This document shows positions 21,885-38,539 of a stretch of DNA of 64,000 nucleotides, piece by piece. The stretch is from Hydnum rufescens UP504. Taxonomy: Eukaryota; Basidiomycota; Agaricomycetes; Cantharellales; Hydnaceae. The DNA lies in the NCBI GenBank assembly GCA_014904985.1, contig MU128923.1:62001-126000 (forward strand), in the 5' to 3' direction. Below the pieces are notes generated by a model that did no database searches, had not been told where the DNA came from, and saw only the letters and a list, made by a program, of their open reading frames with translations. Both the position numbers and the translations under genes were made by a program. Positions within the stretch are counted from its first letter, which is position 1. Every line of letters starts with the position of its first letter.

Positions 21885-21896
21885 TGTGGCTTCATT

Positions 21897-21980
21897 TATG
21901 TTGAGGTACGTTTTGGTCCTCTTAGCCATTATACCAGCACTGGTATAATGGCTAAGAGCACCAAAATGTACTTCAACATC
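21897..21980. repeat. 84-bp near-perfect palindrome
   Basis: The inner arms CTCTTAGCCATTATACCAG (21919-21937) and its exact reverse complement (21940-21958) are separated by two bases. Pairing continues outward with a few mismatches to about 21897 and 21980. This would form a long cruciform or RNA hairpin. Confidence 0.88.
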
Positions 21981-23033
21981 ACCCAGTGCTGTCAGAAGCT
22001 AACATTGGCTTACCCAAGCAAAGGCAGGGCTCCCATTGGCCATTTTTGGGTTTACCCAGACCTCATACCCCAGAGCTTCTCGGGGGCTACCACCCCAAAC
22101 CCCCGGTATTTTTGAGGGGGAGCCAGTGCCAAAAAATATGGCCTAGCAAGCCTGATTTTTCAAGCACAAACCTGAGAGCAACCCTGAGTAAACTCATATA
22201 GATTAGACCTACTTAGGTAGAATGTACCTATATAGAATATTCTACCTAACTAGGTACCCAAATATGATTGCCTCAGGTGCTGTCTCAACAGGTTCCAGAT
22301 TTTTTCCATTTTTTCCTAGTCTGGGAGTGAGGAATTTCTGATTCAATGATAAGGGGGGCTTAGGAGCTTAGGTCACATCTGCTCTGCTGCCCGGGAGGTG
22401 ACCTGCAGCCACACTCAGCCACATGTCACAAGGGCCTGCCTGTGGCTTATGTAAAATCATGTGAGGTGTTAACTACCCGGCTTGCTTAGTTTCGCCTGAA
22501 GATCTTGTGGCTTTGGCCCCATCTGCTCACGGGTCTGACACCTAGGTCCATGCGGGTTGTCACTGGATGCCAGTTGAATATGAAGGGAAAGCAAAAATTG
22601 GAAACGGAAGAGACAAATGAGTAAGATTGGTAAGCAGAATGCAAATTAGGTAATTCGACTTGGATACTATTACTTTTCAACGGATGTGCTCATAGGGGAG
22701 AGAGGGAATTTGTTGAACGAGTCTCCCTGTGCCGAGGACTTTGGACGTTTGTCTTAGAATCTTACTACAACATTTATCAGTCATTGGAACTGGTGACTTG
22801 GGGGTGAGGTGGGGTGTTTTATGCTCGTGGCCTTCCATTTGGTGTCCGAGTAACTAAACTTACACAAGAAACGTCACTGACGCAACAAAACGTCCAGGTT
22901 GTACTTTTTTACACAAGCCCATCACGAGAGTCAGGATACAACAGGGAGACAAAAGAATGCTGAACAGAATAAATACGAAAAATCAAAAGAGGGCAACGAA
23001 GCGGGAGAAAAGTACCAGAGGTCGAGGGATTTC

Positions 23034-25031
<1,998 letters not shown>

Positions 25032-26419
25032 TGGACAGCGTCCTGCAAAGTGTCAAACGGAAGCTGCCGATGGTTACCGCTCCACCAACCCAATTGTCAG
25101 CCACCGCAAATGCCTTTGTCTGCTCCTCCCCTCCCCGATGGCGTCTATGCCCTTGGGTTCGCCTCGCCAGGCGAATGACCCCTGCACTGATCGATCACGG
25201 GGCTATCCTGGCGGCTAGAATTTCCTTAATAGTACTAGCGAATGTAGTAATAGCGCGCTCAACGTCAGACGAATGAACGATGTGTTACGATGTGCCAAAC
25301 TGCTCATGAACGGGGGGGGGGGCGAAACGGTGTCCAGAGCCTCTGCTCGTGTTTTCTTGGCATCTCATTATACGTATGTTACGCTAATTGCGTTGGGTAA
25401 CGTAGCTCCTTAGTTTTCACTCTATCTGAGGTCCCGGGATTCAACGCACTCGGCGGCCAGGTTTAAAGCTATCTGGAATTGGCTGGTTATAACAACGAAT
25501 TTTACTCTAACCCCACCATAGACGTATTACGTATCAAATTCCATCCGACATCAGAAAGGTCGAGGACACGTATGGTTTAGAAGAAATCTTCCTCACCCCG
25601 AGAACTAATCAGGTAATTGAGGCCACGTTGAGCCAACGGACTCCCGTGGGCACCCATCGTTTCATAATTACACAGAGACCCCCCGAAATGGCCGCCTGCC
25701 TGGTCTCGCAAAAACCCCACAAAGCTAATTATCATTGAGCGATAGAAGTGCGTGATTTCCTCCCATGTTCTATATGTAACAGAAAATTGATACTTTCCTT
25801 GAGAATGTGCATGTGCGTTGCCCTACAAATGCCCATACTGAGAATTACTCTGCACATGTCCAGAACACAACGGATACGGTCTAGGGCACAAAGCGCGCAC
25901 GATCGACGCTGACCCATCATCACATATTGGTTGAGGGCTTCGTCCAGGGTATTAGTGCATTCCACAGAAGGTACTCGAAGAAGCAAGAAGTTGGCGGAAA
26001 CGTGGCGGATCAACACTTGAAGTTGACCTCCGAGGTGTATATGTGTGCTTCCTTTGCCGTATCTGACAGGCAATTTTCTCGCCCTACATTGAATGATCCA
26101 CAATCTCAATTCTGTCCTCGACAGCTGAATGGCCAAGGCCTCGGAAGTGTCGGAAGTTGCGCAGTGTTTCAAATTGATCTTGGACATGCACATATGACCA
26201 GTGTACACCAGTTAAGGTGAAAATTAATGGCCTTCGACCTGGGACACATGCGCCACCCTTCAGGCTCTTCCCGGTTCTAGGCCTATCTATGCCATTCACA
26301 CTCGATTTGTGGCTTAGTTTCCAGAAATACAATGCAATGGGGCATGGACGTGATACAAATCGATAATCGATAGGCCTATGCAGGCGGAAATAGTGATACG
26401 CGCATGAGGTTGGAATTTA
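25032..26419. other. Intergenic, possible minor frame
   Basis: Promoter side of the PA-TM-RING gene and 3' side of chitin synthase. An 11-base G run lies near 25,311-25,321. A minus-strand frame of 158 codons (25732-26208) has no recognisable domain and I do not call it. Confidence 0.45.
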
Positions 26420-29400
26420 TTATCCTGTAAAAATTCGGACAACCAGATACATAGTCGAGCCCATAAATCGCTGCCATCATATTCCGGACAATCAGTTTCT
26501 CGAAATGACAACAAAGGGAGGACAGGGACGTACCACTGCACTGGTGATGGCCACAAAAACTAATATGCAAGTCATGTACGTGCGCGTCGTCGCGCCAGCA
26601 TCACTTCCGTTAAATGTGGAGGATGCATTTCCCCTGCTTAGGATTCCGACCACAAGGAGACCCTAGAAATTCAGCAAGACTACTCAGTGGTCATCTGAGG
26701 AACTGCGGTGCAAACGTGCACTATACATTCGAGATGACCCAAGCAAGCAGTACCTGGGGCAGGGAACAAAAATGAGAGCAGAGAACGGGTGGAATAGGGA
26801 CGACAAACATTGGTCCGGATATTCGCATAATAATCCTTAGCCACTTGAATCTGTTCTGCTTGTAGATCAATAGGAGGTCGATCCACTGGTTTCCTAGTGC
26901 GTAGATTCTCAAGTGCTTCGAGGTATTGAGAGTCTACATCCTGCGTTTCTGTGGGCAGCTCAACTTCCACTACGTCTTTGCGCAAGCGCTGGGCGGAGAC
27001 AACACCAAGGTCGTTGTCCACCACGCCCTGTTGCTTCGTACCCCTGCGGAAAAAGGTAAGTAATAAAAACAAAGCCTCATGGAATCTGTATCCACCATGA
27101 TATGTCATCCAAATTCGAAAATGCGTAGCTGCACCGAGATCCGGGGGTTAGAACACTGGTGTGTGGTGGAAACAATATCCACTAACGTGTTTAGGATGAT
27201 AATATATGACGGACTGAAGAGGAGGTATGGTAGCCCTGACGTAACAAGGTGTGCAGGGTCGAAGGCAAGGATGGACGCAGCGACCCATAGACCGTAAGTA
27301 GATATGACGGAAAGTATCATCTTGCCATATAAACCAGAATTCGGGGACTGAGCCACCCGAACGGCACAAACAATACCGCAAGCTATCAGGTAGCAACTGA
27401 GTAGGGCAAAAAATATGGCTGCACTCTTGTATTTCCATAAACTTGCTCGCGGTTTATTGCCCATGGAGAATAGAAAACATGCGGCAATAGCGGCGGCGAA
27501 AAAATACTATAAAAGAAAACGTCACAAGCTCAAGCGGGAAATAATGAGTGGTGGGTTTCGATTGCGAACCTGGACCATTCCATTGACGTATTTAATAGCG
27601 GGCATGCCAAACGACGGATCCTCGACGGAGGATGTCAAGATAACCTATTGATTTCGTGTTCTTTAGACGCACCCTGGGACTACCGCATTCGACATACGAA
27701 AAATAGATAGTAGTTCCCGATACTGAACCATTGGAAGATCAAATTCAATAGATTGTAGAATGACTCAAACACGAGAACAACTTTTCGGCCGGTGGTATGA
27801 TCAGACTGGAGTATCTGGTTCACATGGGCAATCGCGTAGACGGAAGCGAACAACGACCCGTTCAGCCAACTACATGGACGCATTCAGATTAAACTAACAT
27901 GAGGAAGGTCAGACCTACCGTCTCCGTTGACTGATAAATTCGGGTAATGCGTGTGGCACATCCGTCTCGCCCACCGCCCCCTTAACGTATCGTAGGACCC
28001 AATTGTGACCTTTCTTGGCGATGAGCTCAAAGCATAAAATGCGCTGGAGGACGGTGGAATAATCAGGGGAAACGCTCCAATACTAAATGCCTGAGAGCAG
28101 CATACATCTTCTGCGAGATCTGCGGCGGAGTCGGTCTAATAGGAACGTGTACCGCCGACGAATATAATGAGTGCTTACACATATTGCTTGTGAAGATGCC
28201 ATTCTGTACCCCTAATCCAGCTACCTCGCCCTTGAAGTATGAAGCTAAAGGGCCCCGGCCTAGTTTGTCGTTTTGCAAGGCAATATACCTATATAAAGTG
28301 ATCAGGGTCCATCTTTACAAAGTGATCATGGTGATATTCATAGAGCCTTACCGATACGCGCTGAATGCACCAGGCAATACGGTGATATATCCAAACATCT
28401 ATTAGGGAAGATTAGGGCATGCTCGATTAATCACAGTGGAGTGGAAGACAACACCGATTCAAGAGGCTTGTCAAGAATGTTGCTCATCTAGGTGGAAATA
28501 AAGGGCATTAGAGGATCTGTGAGCCAAATGGGGCTCCGTTCAATTCAACCTTGTACTCAAAGTTCTGGGCCGCGACTATTGTGTTCCCAATGTTGTGGGC
28601 ATCTCCGCAATGAGGCAAGGGAATCGGCGGAGAACTTACCTAGAGGATTAAGCAGTGATGTCCATCGCAGGCCTTTGTATGCAGCCACCTCCCCACAAGC
28701 ACCACCCACGTTCGAATTGAGGTCAAACCTTAGACACGAATGTAAGTCATCGTGAATCAAATGAGACCGCAGACATATACGTTTTCCAAAGACGGTATAA
28801 GCTCTTAGGACCAGGCCGCGTACCAACATCGAGGAGTACACAAACATTGGGCTGAAGGAGTTTCCCAAATGCATTGAAGAACCATCGATGCGAATTGATT
28901 TTCTTTTGATTCTATGGATTATCTCGAGTAAGCCCCCGAGTTCTAACATTTCCTTCGAACTTTTCGAAACAGACCTTCTCCTTGAGGCAGAAAATTATTT
29001 GCGTGGGCATCATGAGTTGGAAATGCAAAGCAGGGTCTAAAGCCATGGTGGTCGTATCTAATTATTGAAAATCCAGATTAGTTAGAAGAATAAATCGAGA
29101 TAGAATTGTAGGGTCTACATTCAAATAAATGCGCGGTGACTTCCTCTCCAAGGATTGCATTATTCATATGGCGCCCTGGCGTGGTGGGAATATAGTGTCA
29201 GATCAGGATAGCGTGAGAAGGTGCCACAGAACTCACCAGGTTGATACACTCCTAGGGCAGCTAGGCAGTCGCTGGAATTCACAATTTTATCAGGTGGACA
29301 AATCAAGCCGAAATAAATCGAAACGTACAGAACTCGGGGATGGATGCTTTTCCGCCCATCAGCCACAATAATTACAACTACCTTTTTCCATGCATCGGGG

Positions 29401-30859
29401 CCCCAAGTCCGGCTGGACTTCCGGGCACAAAGCTCCTTAATATTACGCATTACACCGTAAAGGGTCCTGCAGAACAAAACTTCGTCTTCCTGATACATAG
29501 GAGTGAGCTTCTCTATGGCTGAATGCACACTTATCACGAACATTATACATCGTGATCCCTACCGCAAGTTCGGTTTCTCTCCCACCAATATTTTGACGAA
29601 GGAAATATTTCTTCGATTCGAAGTCATCCGGGTCACAAGTCACACCCGTATACCTAAGCACACCATAAGGAATAAAATTGTTAGAAGTACTAAAAAAAAC
29701 AAACCGGCAGCTCATGGATTCTTGTGTTCCCTTTTCCGTCAGCACCAATTGCGAAGGAACATCTAATTCCACTACGAAATGGCCGCTAGTAACCAAGTCC
29801 CCTCGTGTGAGTCGGGAATGACCACTGCAACCGAGTGCCAACCTACTGGGTTAAAGGAACGATCTTCTTGAGCCCTTGATTCCGGCGACGCTGCTTCTTT
29901 GGAGGGGAACCAAAATGCATCGTCGAAGATTCAGGCATTGGTGAAGGCATGGCCGGGGCAGCAGGTTTTTCTCTCTCCAGTTCTTCCGCACCAACTCGCG
30001 AGCGGATAGGGATCGCCTTCTGCCAAGAAGATAGAATGGTGCGCTTCGGCGCCCCAATAGGAGGTTTAATGGCCGGCTTAACAGGAGCCCTAGGGGCTTC
30101 ATCTGGAGTCGGGGATCGCGAACGAGGAGGGTCATGCATAGGACGGGTAAAAAATACATTAGCTGGGCCATCAGGAGCGTAATTTTCTGGGTCATGTTCG
30201 AAATTATCAGCACTTGGGTGTGGGGGCTGCTTAGAAACAGTACGAATGGCCGCTTCCAGGTGCGGGAATGAGGAAAGGGGAGCATTTGAACGTTCCTTCT
30301 GAGAATGTACAGCCGCAGGCGCGACAATAGGTGCTGAGCGAGCATGATCGCGGAAAGGATCCAGTGGTGTTTCTACATGACTCCACGATTGCTTGAAATG
30401 CTGGTCGTGTTGTGGCCTTGTATCATCTTGCGTATATTCAATGTCTTCATGCCACATAGACGCGTCTTTCTTGCCCCAGTACCCGTGATCACTGGCGACA
30501 GCAGTGGACTGGGTTGCATACGTGATCTTGCTGTTGCCGCTGGAATTAGAGTGAGCTGTATCAGTCCGTTCCGGATATATGAGCGTCGCAGTATCTGAGG
30601 CGGCTTCTTGTTGCGGTATGGGGGACATACGCTGCTCGAGTTGAGAAATAGCCAAGTCTAAATCGGAAAATTGCAAAGCCGAAGGTAAGGGTGCCTCGGG
30701 ATCATAATCCATCACGGGTGCGTATTCGTCTTTGAGCGCATACCGGTGCCCAGACGCGACTATATTGTTGTTCGACCAGGTTGGAGCACTCGGTGGATGT
30801 GGTGTGGGTAAAGGAGTGTATTCAAAATCCTCTTCTGGCCGACCTCGTCTTGGTAACAT
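26420..30859 (-). CDS. Chitin synthase, division 1
   Basis: A multi-exon gene that transfers GlcNAc from UDP-GlcNAc into chitin at the plasma membrane. Residues 1 to about 340 are disordered, Pro-rich and basic at the end. The catalytic part shows TRPG-type sugar-nucleotide binding (LLDVGTRPG), [26 protein letters not shown] and QRRRW, all intact when introns are removed. Membrane segments follow ([20 protein letters not shown] onward), then a conserved tail with DLGVV and VEVELPT, and the end [14 protein letters not shown] before TAA at 26420. Start chosen at ATG 30859 because upstream codons in frame lack an ATG. The junction near 29,850 (after KKIVPLTQ) is not resolved. QRRRW is split by an intron, and LAED lies on a 14-nt exon (28106-28119). 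Confidence 0.93.
28106..28119 (-). other. 14-nt microexon of chitin synthase
   Basis: Minus-strand ATCTCGCAGAAGAT lies between a 59-nt intron (GTAAGC...GCAG) and a 62-nt intron (GTATGC...CCAG). Joined to AATATGT upstream and CGCATT downstream it gives NMYLAEDRI. It therefore supplies the LAED motif with its catalytic Asp and keeps the frame. Confidence 0.85.
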
Positions 30860-30966
30860 AACGGAAAGAGTGCGATCGTCGCACACCTTAGGAGGCTGAC
30901 CAGGAGGAACGCGGGGGGGGAGCACACGTCCCGGCAATTACCGATAATTCGCCTAATAGATTTGTA
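30860..30966. promoter_or_regulatory. Very short divergent promoter between chitin synthase and ESA1
   Basis: The two chosen ATGs face away from each other and lie 107 bp apart. The interval includes a C/G-rich run (gcggggggggag). No TATA box is evident. The two 5' UTRs must overlap or be extremely short, unless either gene has an upstream non-coding exon. Confidence 0.6.
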
Positions 30967-32768
<1,802 letters not shown>

Positions 32769-33033
32769 ACGTGGATAGCTGGCATGTCACCATAGTGGCT
32801 TCCAGGTTGGACTTGATATCGTTCTCGCTAATTGTTCTTTGTCATCTTCCGTGTACATTAGATGCAAGCGGGAAGCGGAATTGTTGTATGGAGACTTTCC
32901 CTCGGCGAATTAATTAGGACGTTGCGTGAGCGCATATGTACAAAGCTAGTTCTCTTTTGGGAGCGAATTCGCTACACCCAATACAAGCTCTTAAGAATTC
33001 AAATCAGCCGAGTACCTTGAACCATAAGTGGTC

Positions 33034-33582
33034 CTATCCATCGAGTGGAGCCTGTATTCCTATGCGTCGGCGGAGGACTTCGCCCTGTTCATGAGCAGTC
33101 TCTATTTCACCCAGCTCCCTCGCCAAAGAAGCGTCACCTATACGAGGCGACAGTCCGGTGGATGGCGATAATCGGCTGACGCTTGGAGAAGGTGGCCGTG
33201 ATGGAGCAGGTGAGAAGAGACCCACGCCACTAAGGGCTTCATCCGTGGCGAAGTGGAAGAATGATACGGGCTCGCCGTGTGCAGGCGGCCTACCAAGGTG
33301 AGAGACGGTCGCTCCAGGAGTCGAAAAGTGCGAGGCGTCCTGAGGATATTTCCCAGAGATGTTTGTGACGGCGACCACGGGTACGGGTGCTCGTTGACGA
33401 TCTGTCGGGGCTTGCAATGTTCTGGCGATGACATATGCTGTAATATCCTGAGAAGTAGTGTGTAAAATATTCCAAATGCAGCAGACCAAAAGAAAGGTGG
33501 GTACCAGGAAGGCTAAGAGCAAAAGAGGCGCAAAAATAGCAAAAGCGAGGATTCGAAATAGCTGAACAAGGCGATATGACAT
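33034..33582 (-). CDS. Small single-pass membrane protein, function unknown
   Basis: A 182-codon frame starting MSYRLVQLFRILAFAIF with one or two hydrophobic helices in the first 45 residues (FAPLLLLAFLVPTFLLVCC). A Pro/Ser-rich, probably cytoplasmic region follows, ending in a charged C-terminus (ELGEIETAHEQGEVLRRR). No domain recognised. No intron is needed for the frame shown, and an upstream exon is possible but not supported. It converges on the 3' end of ESA1, about 265 bp away. Confidence 0.55.
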   Translation of the reverse strand: MSYRLVQLFRILAFAIFAPLLLLAFLVPTFLLVCCIWNILHTTSQDITAYVIARTLQAPTDRQRAPVPVVAVTNISGKYPQDASHFSTPGATVSHLGRPPAHGEPVSFFHFATDEALSGVGLFSPAPSRPPSPSVSRLSPSTGLSPRIGDASLARELGEIETAHEQGEVLRRRIGIQAPLDG

Positions 33583-34921
33583 TCAATATGGGTGAGACGA
33601 AATGTGCGTGAAAGATGCAGTCTCTCACAAAGGCAACATTATGCACAGCCGGCAGTGGAGATGCCGTGATCCCGGAAAGGAGCCAATGAGGAAATCGACG
33701 GTACACGATTACAATAAATTCGTTCATGCTTCTGACTGAGGCGAACACAGGTTGCGATTACACGATGAAGTCGCGATATTACACCTGCGACAACGAGCTA
33801 TGAGGAGCGAGGTCTTCTGCACAGGATAGAAATGATATCAGGATCGAGGACGACAGGGGACACGCCGACCCTTTCGATGGTGTCGAACGGACGGTTAGTA
33901 CCGGAGTTGCCGGCGCGTTACGTAATCACCTCCCTATTGCGGAAAAATTGCGCAAGCTCGTAATAAACTTCATCATTTGGGCAGATCTCTACAAGCACGG
34001 CAAAAATCTCCCCAAGTCACTAAGGGCTGTCCGAAATGATGGTTGCTCGTCAATAATCATTAATGGAATTTCAATCCACCCCACACCCTCGTATTTTCAA
34101 GAATTAATGGTGAGAGCCCTTGGGCTTGGTACCACCTCAATTGGAGCACTGTCTTCCCGAGCATCCAATCAAGAATACCCAATATCACTCACAAATACCG
34201 ATCTATGGCCCAGGCAGATCTGATGCTCAAAGAAAGAACAACCTCAGGGGGCTTGTCATTTTCAATTCCCGACGCACATATTTCGACCCCCCAAACCAGA
34301 GAACAAGGATGAAGGGAGGCTAGGAGTATATGACGTTCTTTCTGGACCGTAACCATGGGCCACATGCTCACCGATACTACTTCGTGGTTTACCATTGGCA
34401 GTTAATGTCTTTCGACACCACACCCGGGGCGATGCTCTGGGTTCTATGATTGCTGACAAACAGTCGAATCAATAATTTCTGAGCACGAGGAGCATATTCC
34501 CCGGGTAATGGGGCGAAAAGAGTCCAAAGACGGCCCCAGGAAGGATAATCATATAGAGAAAGGCCAAGGAAGTAGCAGTATGAGATGACCGCCAGGGGCA
34601 TTCATGCATCAGATCCGGCGAAGGGTTACAATTACAAGGCTCTGCATGAGGCATCCGATGCCATTGCACCTGTGTGTGACCCCGAGCGCCGCCGTGGACT
34701 TCGATGTGGCCGAACGTCATCCGTGAGAGAGGAGAAAGCGATGGACATTAGACAATATGTAGAACAGAGAAAATTATGAAGGGAATAAATTATGGGGCAT
34801 CAAGAGGTCCATTCCTCCGGGCCAAAGCACTGAATGCAGAGAAATGGGAATGGATGATGTCTGCGTTATCGGCGATAGCCGGTGTGACGGTCACTCTTGC
34901 AATTAATCAACCCCTCCAAAG
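33583..34921. other. Intergenic; possible decayed minus-strand exons
   Basis: No gene supported. A minus-strand stretch near 34,389-34,600 (ISYCYFLGLSLYDYPSWGR) looks protein-like, but I could not extend it by splicing and recognise no family. Confidence 0.4.
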
Positions 34922-36751
34922 ATGGCCTCTCCTTTGGACCACCGGGGGAATCACGGCAGAAGGGGAACCCCTCCGCCGATTCGTCTCTCTTCCACCCATT
35001 CCAACCTCCAGTCTGGCAGCAGTGCTGCCAACCTGAGTTCAACTCAATCTCCAACACAGCTTCTCTACGAACTGCCGCCCTCATCACCCCTTCGGTCCCC
35101 GCCACCCAAATCCGCGAGGCTGCGTTCTCGCTCCCCTCCTTACTCTCCTTCCCCTTCAGATCGTCGAACGTCATTCGGAGCTGCGCTTCAGACTCGACCA
35201 ACAAAACCTTCAATTGACGGCCAAGGAATTCTGTCCGACTCTCCTTCAACCTGGTCAAGGGCCGGGCTCAACCAGGCTTCACTAGAACCTAAACAATCTG
35301 ATCTGGATGCATTTGCTGATCTATGTAATAAGTGGTATGTCCATGTTTTTGGAAGAGGTTGCGGGTCATGAAGTTAAGAGTTGCACAGGTACTATGATCA
35401 GGACGCTTTGTCTGGTCGCTTAATGTCCCAGACGCTGACAAAAATTTCTCCTGCCCATCGGGCAACTTATACCCGTCTCCAGGCCTCGATCCGTTCCAAT
35501 TTTCATTGCGACCAGAGCTTGCGCAGAATATCAGAGGTACTGAATACGTATGCTAACATATCTCTACCCATATTACTGACCTGTGTCGTTTCACTCGACC
35601 TACTCGCTAGTTCCGAGCCTTGCTCTCTTCTACTGAGCCTGGGAACTCTTTAACATTGGCTAGTCGTGCTGATCCGTTAGGATCACTAGCTCGAAAAGAG
35701 CGGTTTGAGAAATTTAAACACTTCATTCAATCTCAATGTGTATCAGGGGTGCCGGGAACACACCCTTTTTTCGAAGGGTTGTACGGTATGATAAGGCTTC
35801 AAACATTGCCTGTGAAACTTGGTGGAAGTGGTGATCGTCTCATCGAATGGGAGATAGATGATGGTACGCGATGTGGATGAGAAATGAGTCGCTGCATTAA
35901 CCACCTCCCACCCCTCCCCCTCACTACTCACTTTCTAGCCGTGTTTATGGAAAGTGCAGGCAAGGACTTCTCTACCGAGGCCGTAGACGTCCTTAAGGGA
36001 GTAAGCGTGATATTTGGCAGCTCATGACATACTACCTTCGACTCATCCATGTCGGTCTCACAAGGTCCTCGGATTTCGTGAGTCTCTGGGAGATACGGAT
36101 GGGATCCCGTCGACTCCTGCATCTGTATTTTCGGATACGGACATGTCTGAAGTTGGCGAGGACAGGAACGCAGACGGTATGGCGACGCCCACGAAAATGC
36201 GTCGGATCAATTCCACTCCGGTGCAAATGGATGGATCTCAATCTCGGGCCTCATCCGACCCGTTCATGGATCCAAGCCGCTCGTACAACTCCATGCTGCA
36301 TGTGTCTGCGACTATGGACGACGCAACGGATGTTGACTCGGCGGAACCGCTGACACCCGTCGACGACCAACACACCGACTCCTTAATTCCTAAGCAAGTT
36401 CCAAAGAGGAACCCAATGGGCAGGATGGACATCACAATCCCTTCACTATCCGAACCACAATTGCGAACGTGGACCTTCCCTGCGTCCCTCACAAATCCAG
36501 AATTGCAAAAACTACTCGCTCTCTTCCCCTCTTCCATTACTCGACAAAACGTGCCTCGATTTAAATCCCAATCTACTTCGGGACCCTCTCCCCGGGAACT
36601 GGAAGAGGGCGCCTTGGCAACCTCGACCTCCGGAATGGAAATCCATGTGGGCACCGGTAAGATGCGTCTCACAAACCAACCTCGCCACCCCACGTGGCGC
36701 GGTGGTTTATGGGAACGAGTACTGGGTTGGTTTCTCAGTATATTCGGATGA
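34922..36751 (+). CDS. Conserved-looking hypothetical protein, 520 residues
   Basis: Five exons (34922-35334, 35389-35536, 35611-35863, 35939-36000, 36065-36751) with GT-AG introns sum to 1,563 nt without a break. The first ~130 residues are Ser/Pro-rich and basic. A predicted helical part follows (SDLDAFADLCNKW, SPAHRATYTRLQASIRS, RKERFEKFKHFIQSQC). Then comes a long disordered part with many SP/TP sites, and a short tryptophan- and arginine-rich end (WRGGLWERVLGWFLSIFG) that could bind membranes. I do not recognise the family. The clean splice model is the main evidence that it is real. Confidence 0.75.
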
Positions 36752-37261
36752 CTCGCTATCTTCTTTTCTCGCGGCCCGCTTTCGTCCATTATTTTTGTTT
36801 CCTCCCCTTTACACACCCCCCGATCATTCATCCATTCCTTTCATATTCTCCCCCCGTGCTTGCACAAGCTATCATGATACCCAAGGACGTTTATTACGTA
36901 TAAGAGCACTATGGCACTGTACACTGCAACAATCATCAAAACGCCACATTGACAAATGGAAGATTCTGTTAAGGCACGGTGTGATAAGGAATTGAAAACA
37001 CGTATATAGCTAGGAAGGCAAGGCAACTGCATATGACAACATCCTAAGACGGTAATAAATTGTAGGAAGTTTCAAGTTGCTTTAAATGCAGATATCTGGG
37101 GTATGGAAAGTGTGAGGAGCTAGTCTAAGGAGAGAAGTCATTATTGTCTTTCGATCTGCGTGTAAAAGCTTAGAAGCCCCAATGAGAGGAGAAGAACCAT
37201 GGAACGGAAAAATGAAGGAAGTCCAGCGAGAGGTAGCATCGGGGTAAACCATACGGCCACG
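36752..37261. other. Convergent 3' region
   Basis: Lies between two converging genes. It is T/C-rich after the 36,751 stop and AT-rich toward 37,000; no gene. Confidence 0.5.
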
Positions 37262-38355
37262 CTATGAAAATGATCGATGGGGTGTTAGTGTCAAAACCCA
37301 TGTATCCGTGTGCAGCTTCTTCTCCCGGATCCTCAGAGCAATAAATTCGTCATCTTTCTCTAGCCCAATGAGTATATGCCGATTAAGTAGCCAATCCATG
37401 CGCAACAACCCATCCTCCTTGGATCTCGGCTTAGAGAGAGAAGGCCCAACCGGCTGAGGACCATACGGATATGTTGTGGAAGGCGAGTTATCGCAATTGA
37501 CGCGGAAGGCTTGTCCTAGATGAGCTCGCATTTCAGGGGAGACAGCCCAGTATTCTGTGTCGAGGACGGCTTTGGAAAGACAGTCATGCAGTTCGTTCAG
37601 GATATCGTTGAGCGTTACACCAGAGTTGTTCTTGACTTCGATCAGCCAGGGGAAAGCCCTGGAGATGAGAATAATTGACTTGGGGGAAAGATTGGTGATA
37701 GGGGCCCCGCGTAAGTGGGAATTCAACTGCATGGGGTTCTCCGGAGAATCTGGTGATACAAGAGTAGCTTGTCGAGGGTAGTCACGCAAATCACAGATCA
37801 GAGTCGGACCGCCGCCCGCCACGGGAGGACATAGGCAGCTCAGAAGAATTGGAGTCTTCTTTGAATCGTCTGTGTATCACAAGAATAATCCGGACGAGAT
37901 TCCCATCCTCATGAAATAAATACGGTGGTCAACGTTACGGGCCTTCCAAACGCACCTTTTTTGGCTTTGGCGTCTTTGGGAACCTCGGCACCGGAATCCT
38001 TCTTTCCTTCCTCTTTACTATCACCAGGAGGCTTCTTCTGACCATCCTTGGAGACACTATTGGATACGTCGGGAAGAGCAAAATAGAATGGTATTGGGAC
38101 GGCCCAGGGAGGGGCCATGACAAACTGAGGGACATGCGGAACTCTGTGCGGGAGATGATCCCCACGACTTGGTGCCACAAATTCGGGAAGGGCTTGCATG
38201 TGATGCGGCGCAGAATAATGTGGCTGTTGATATGGGTATTGTTCAAAACGAGACGGAACGGGCTGCGAAGCATTTTCTATGTGAGGATTTGGGAACTGAT
38301 ACAATTCGGGGGGCATTCCTCCGTAGGGTCCATGCATATAATGTGGAGGCATCAT
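37262..38355 (-). CDS. DUF6699-domain protein (first of two)
   Basis: Two exons (37956-38355 and 37262-37869; intron GTGCGT...CACAG) sum to 1,008 nt, or 335 residues. The N-terminus (MMPPHYMHGPYGG) is Pro/Tyr/His-rich, followed by a Lys-rich linker. The C-terminal domain has the DUF6699 pattern: ISRAFPWLIEVKNNSGVTLN, then DILNELHDCL, EYWAVSP and RMDWLLNRHILIGLEKDDEF. The domain is found widely in Agaricomycetes with no known function. The frame is open further upstream but without an ATG, so the first Met of the MMPP pair was chosen. A paralogue lies at 61,897. Confidence 0.82.
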
Positions 38356-38539
38356 GGTGAAATGGCTCGTCTTGGGCGCCAATATGATTGTATTGGCAGC
38401 TGAACCGGAAGTCAGGAGCAGAGAAGAGAGAAGCAGAGAAATATAATAACCAAATAAAGACACGAAGCGAAGACGCGATGGGCGACACTTTTCGAGCTTG
38501 ACGTGGATCGCGAGATGAATTGAGGAAAGCGCTGGTATC

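Larger units (their letters stand above)
21338..23033. other. Island edge, hairpins and transition to host sequence
   Basis: No gene. It contains the hairpins listed separately. A palindromic taggta/tacctaac cluster lies at 22,205-22,262, and a related sequence (tacctagttaggtacc) at 13,204-13,219. From about 22,500 the composition changes to the CpG-richer style of the host genes. Confidence 0.5.

Noticed and set aside
25732..26208. A 158-codon minus-strand frame next to chitin synthase
   Set aside because: Composition is not protein-like over its length and I recognise no homologue.
28020..28120. Loss of the LAED catalytic motif in chitin synthase
   Set aside because: Reading the two exons without the microexon drops the motif, but the 14-nt exon with good splice sites restores it.
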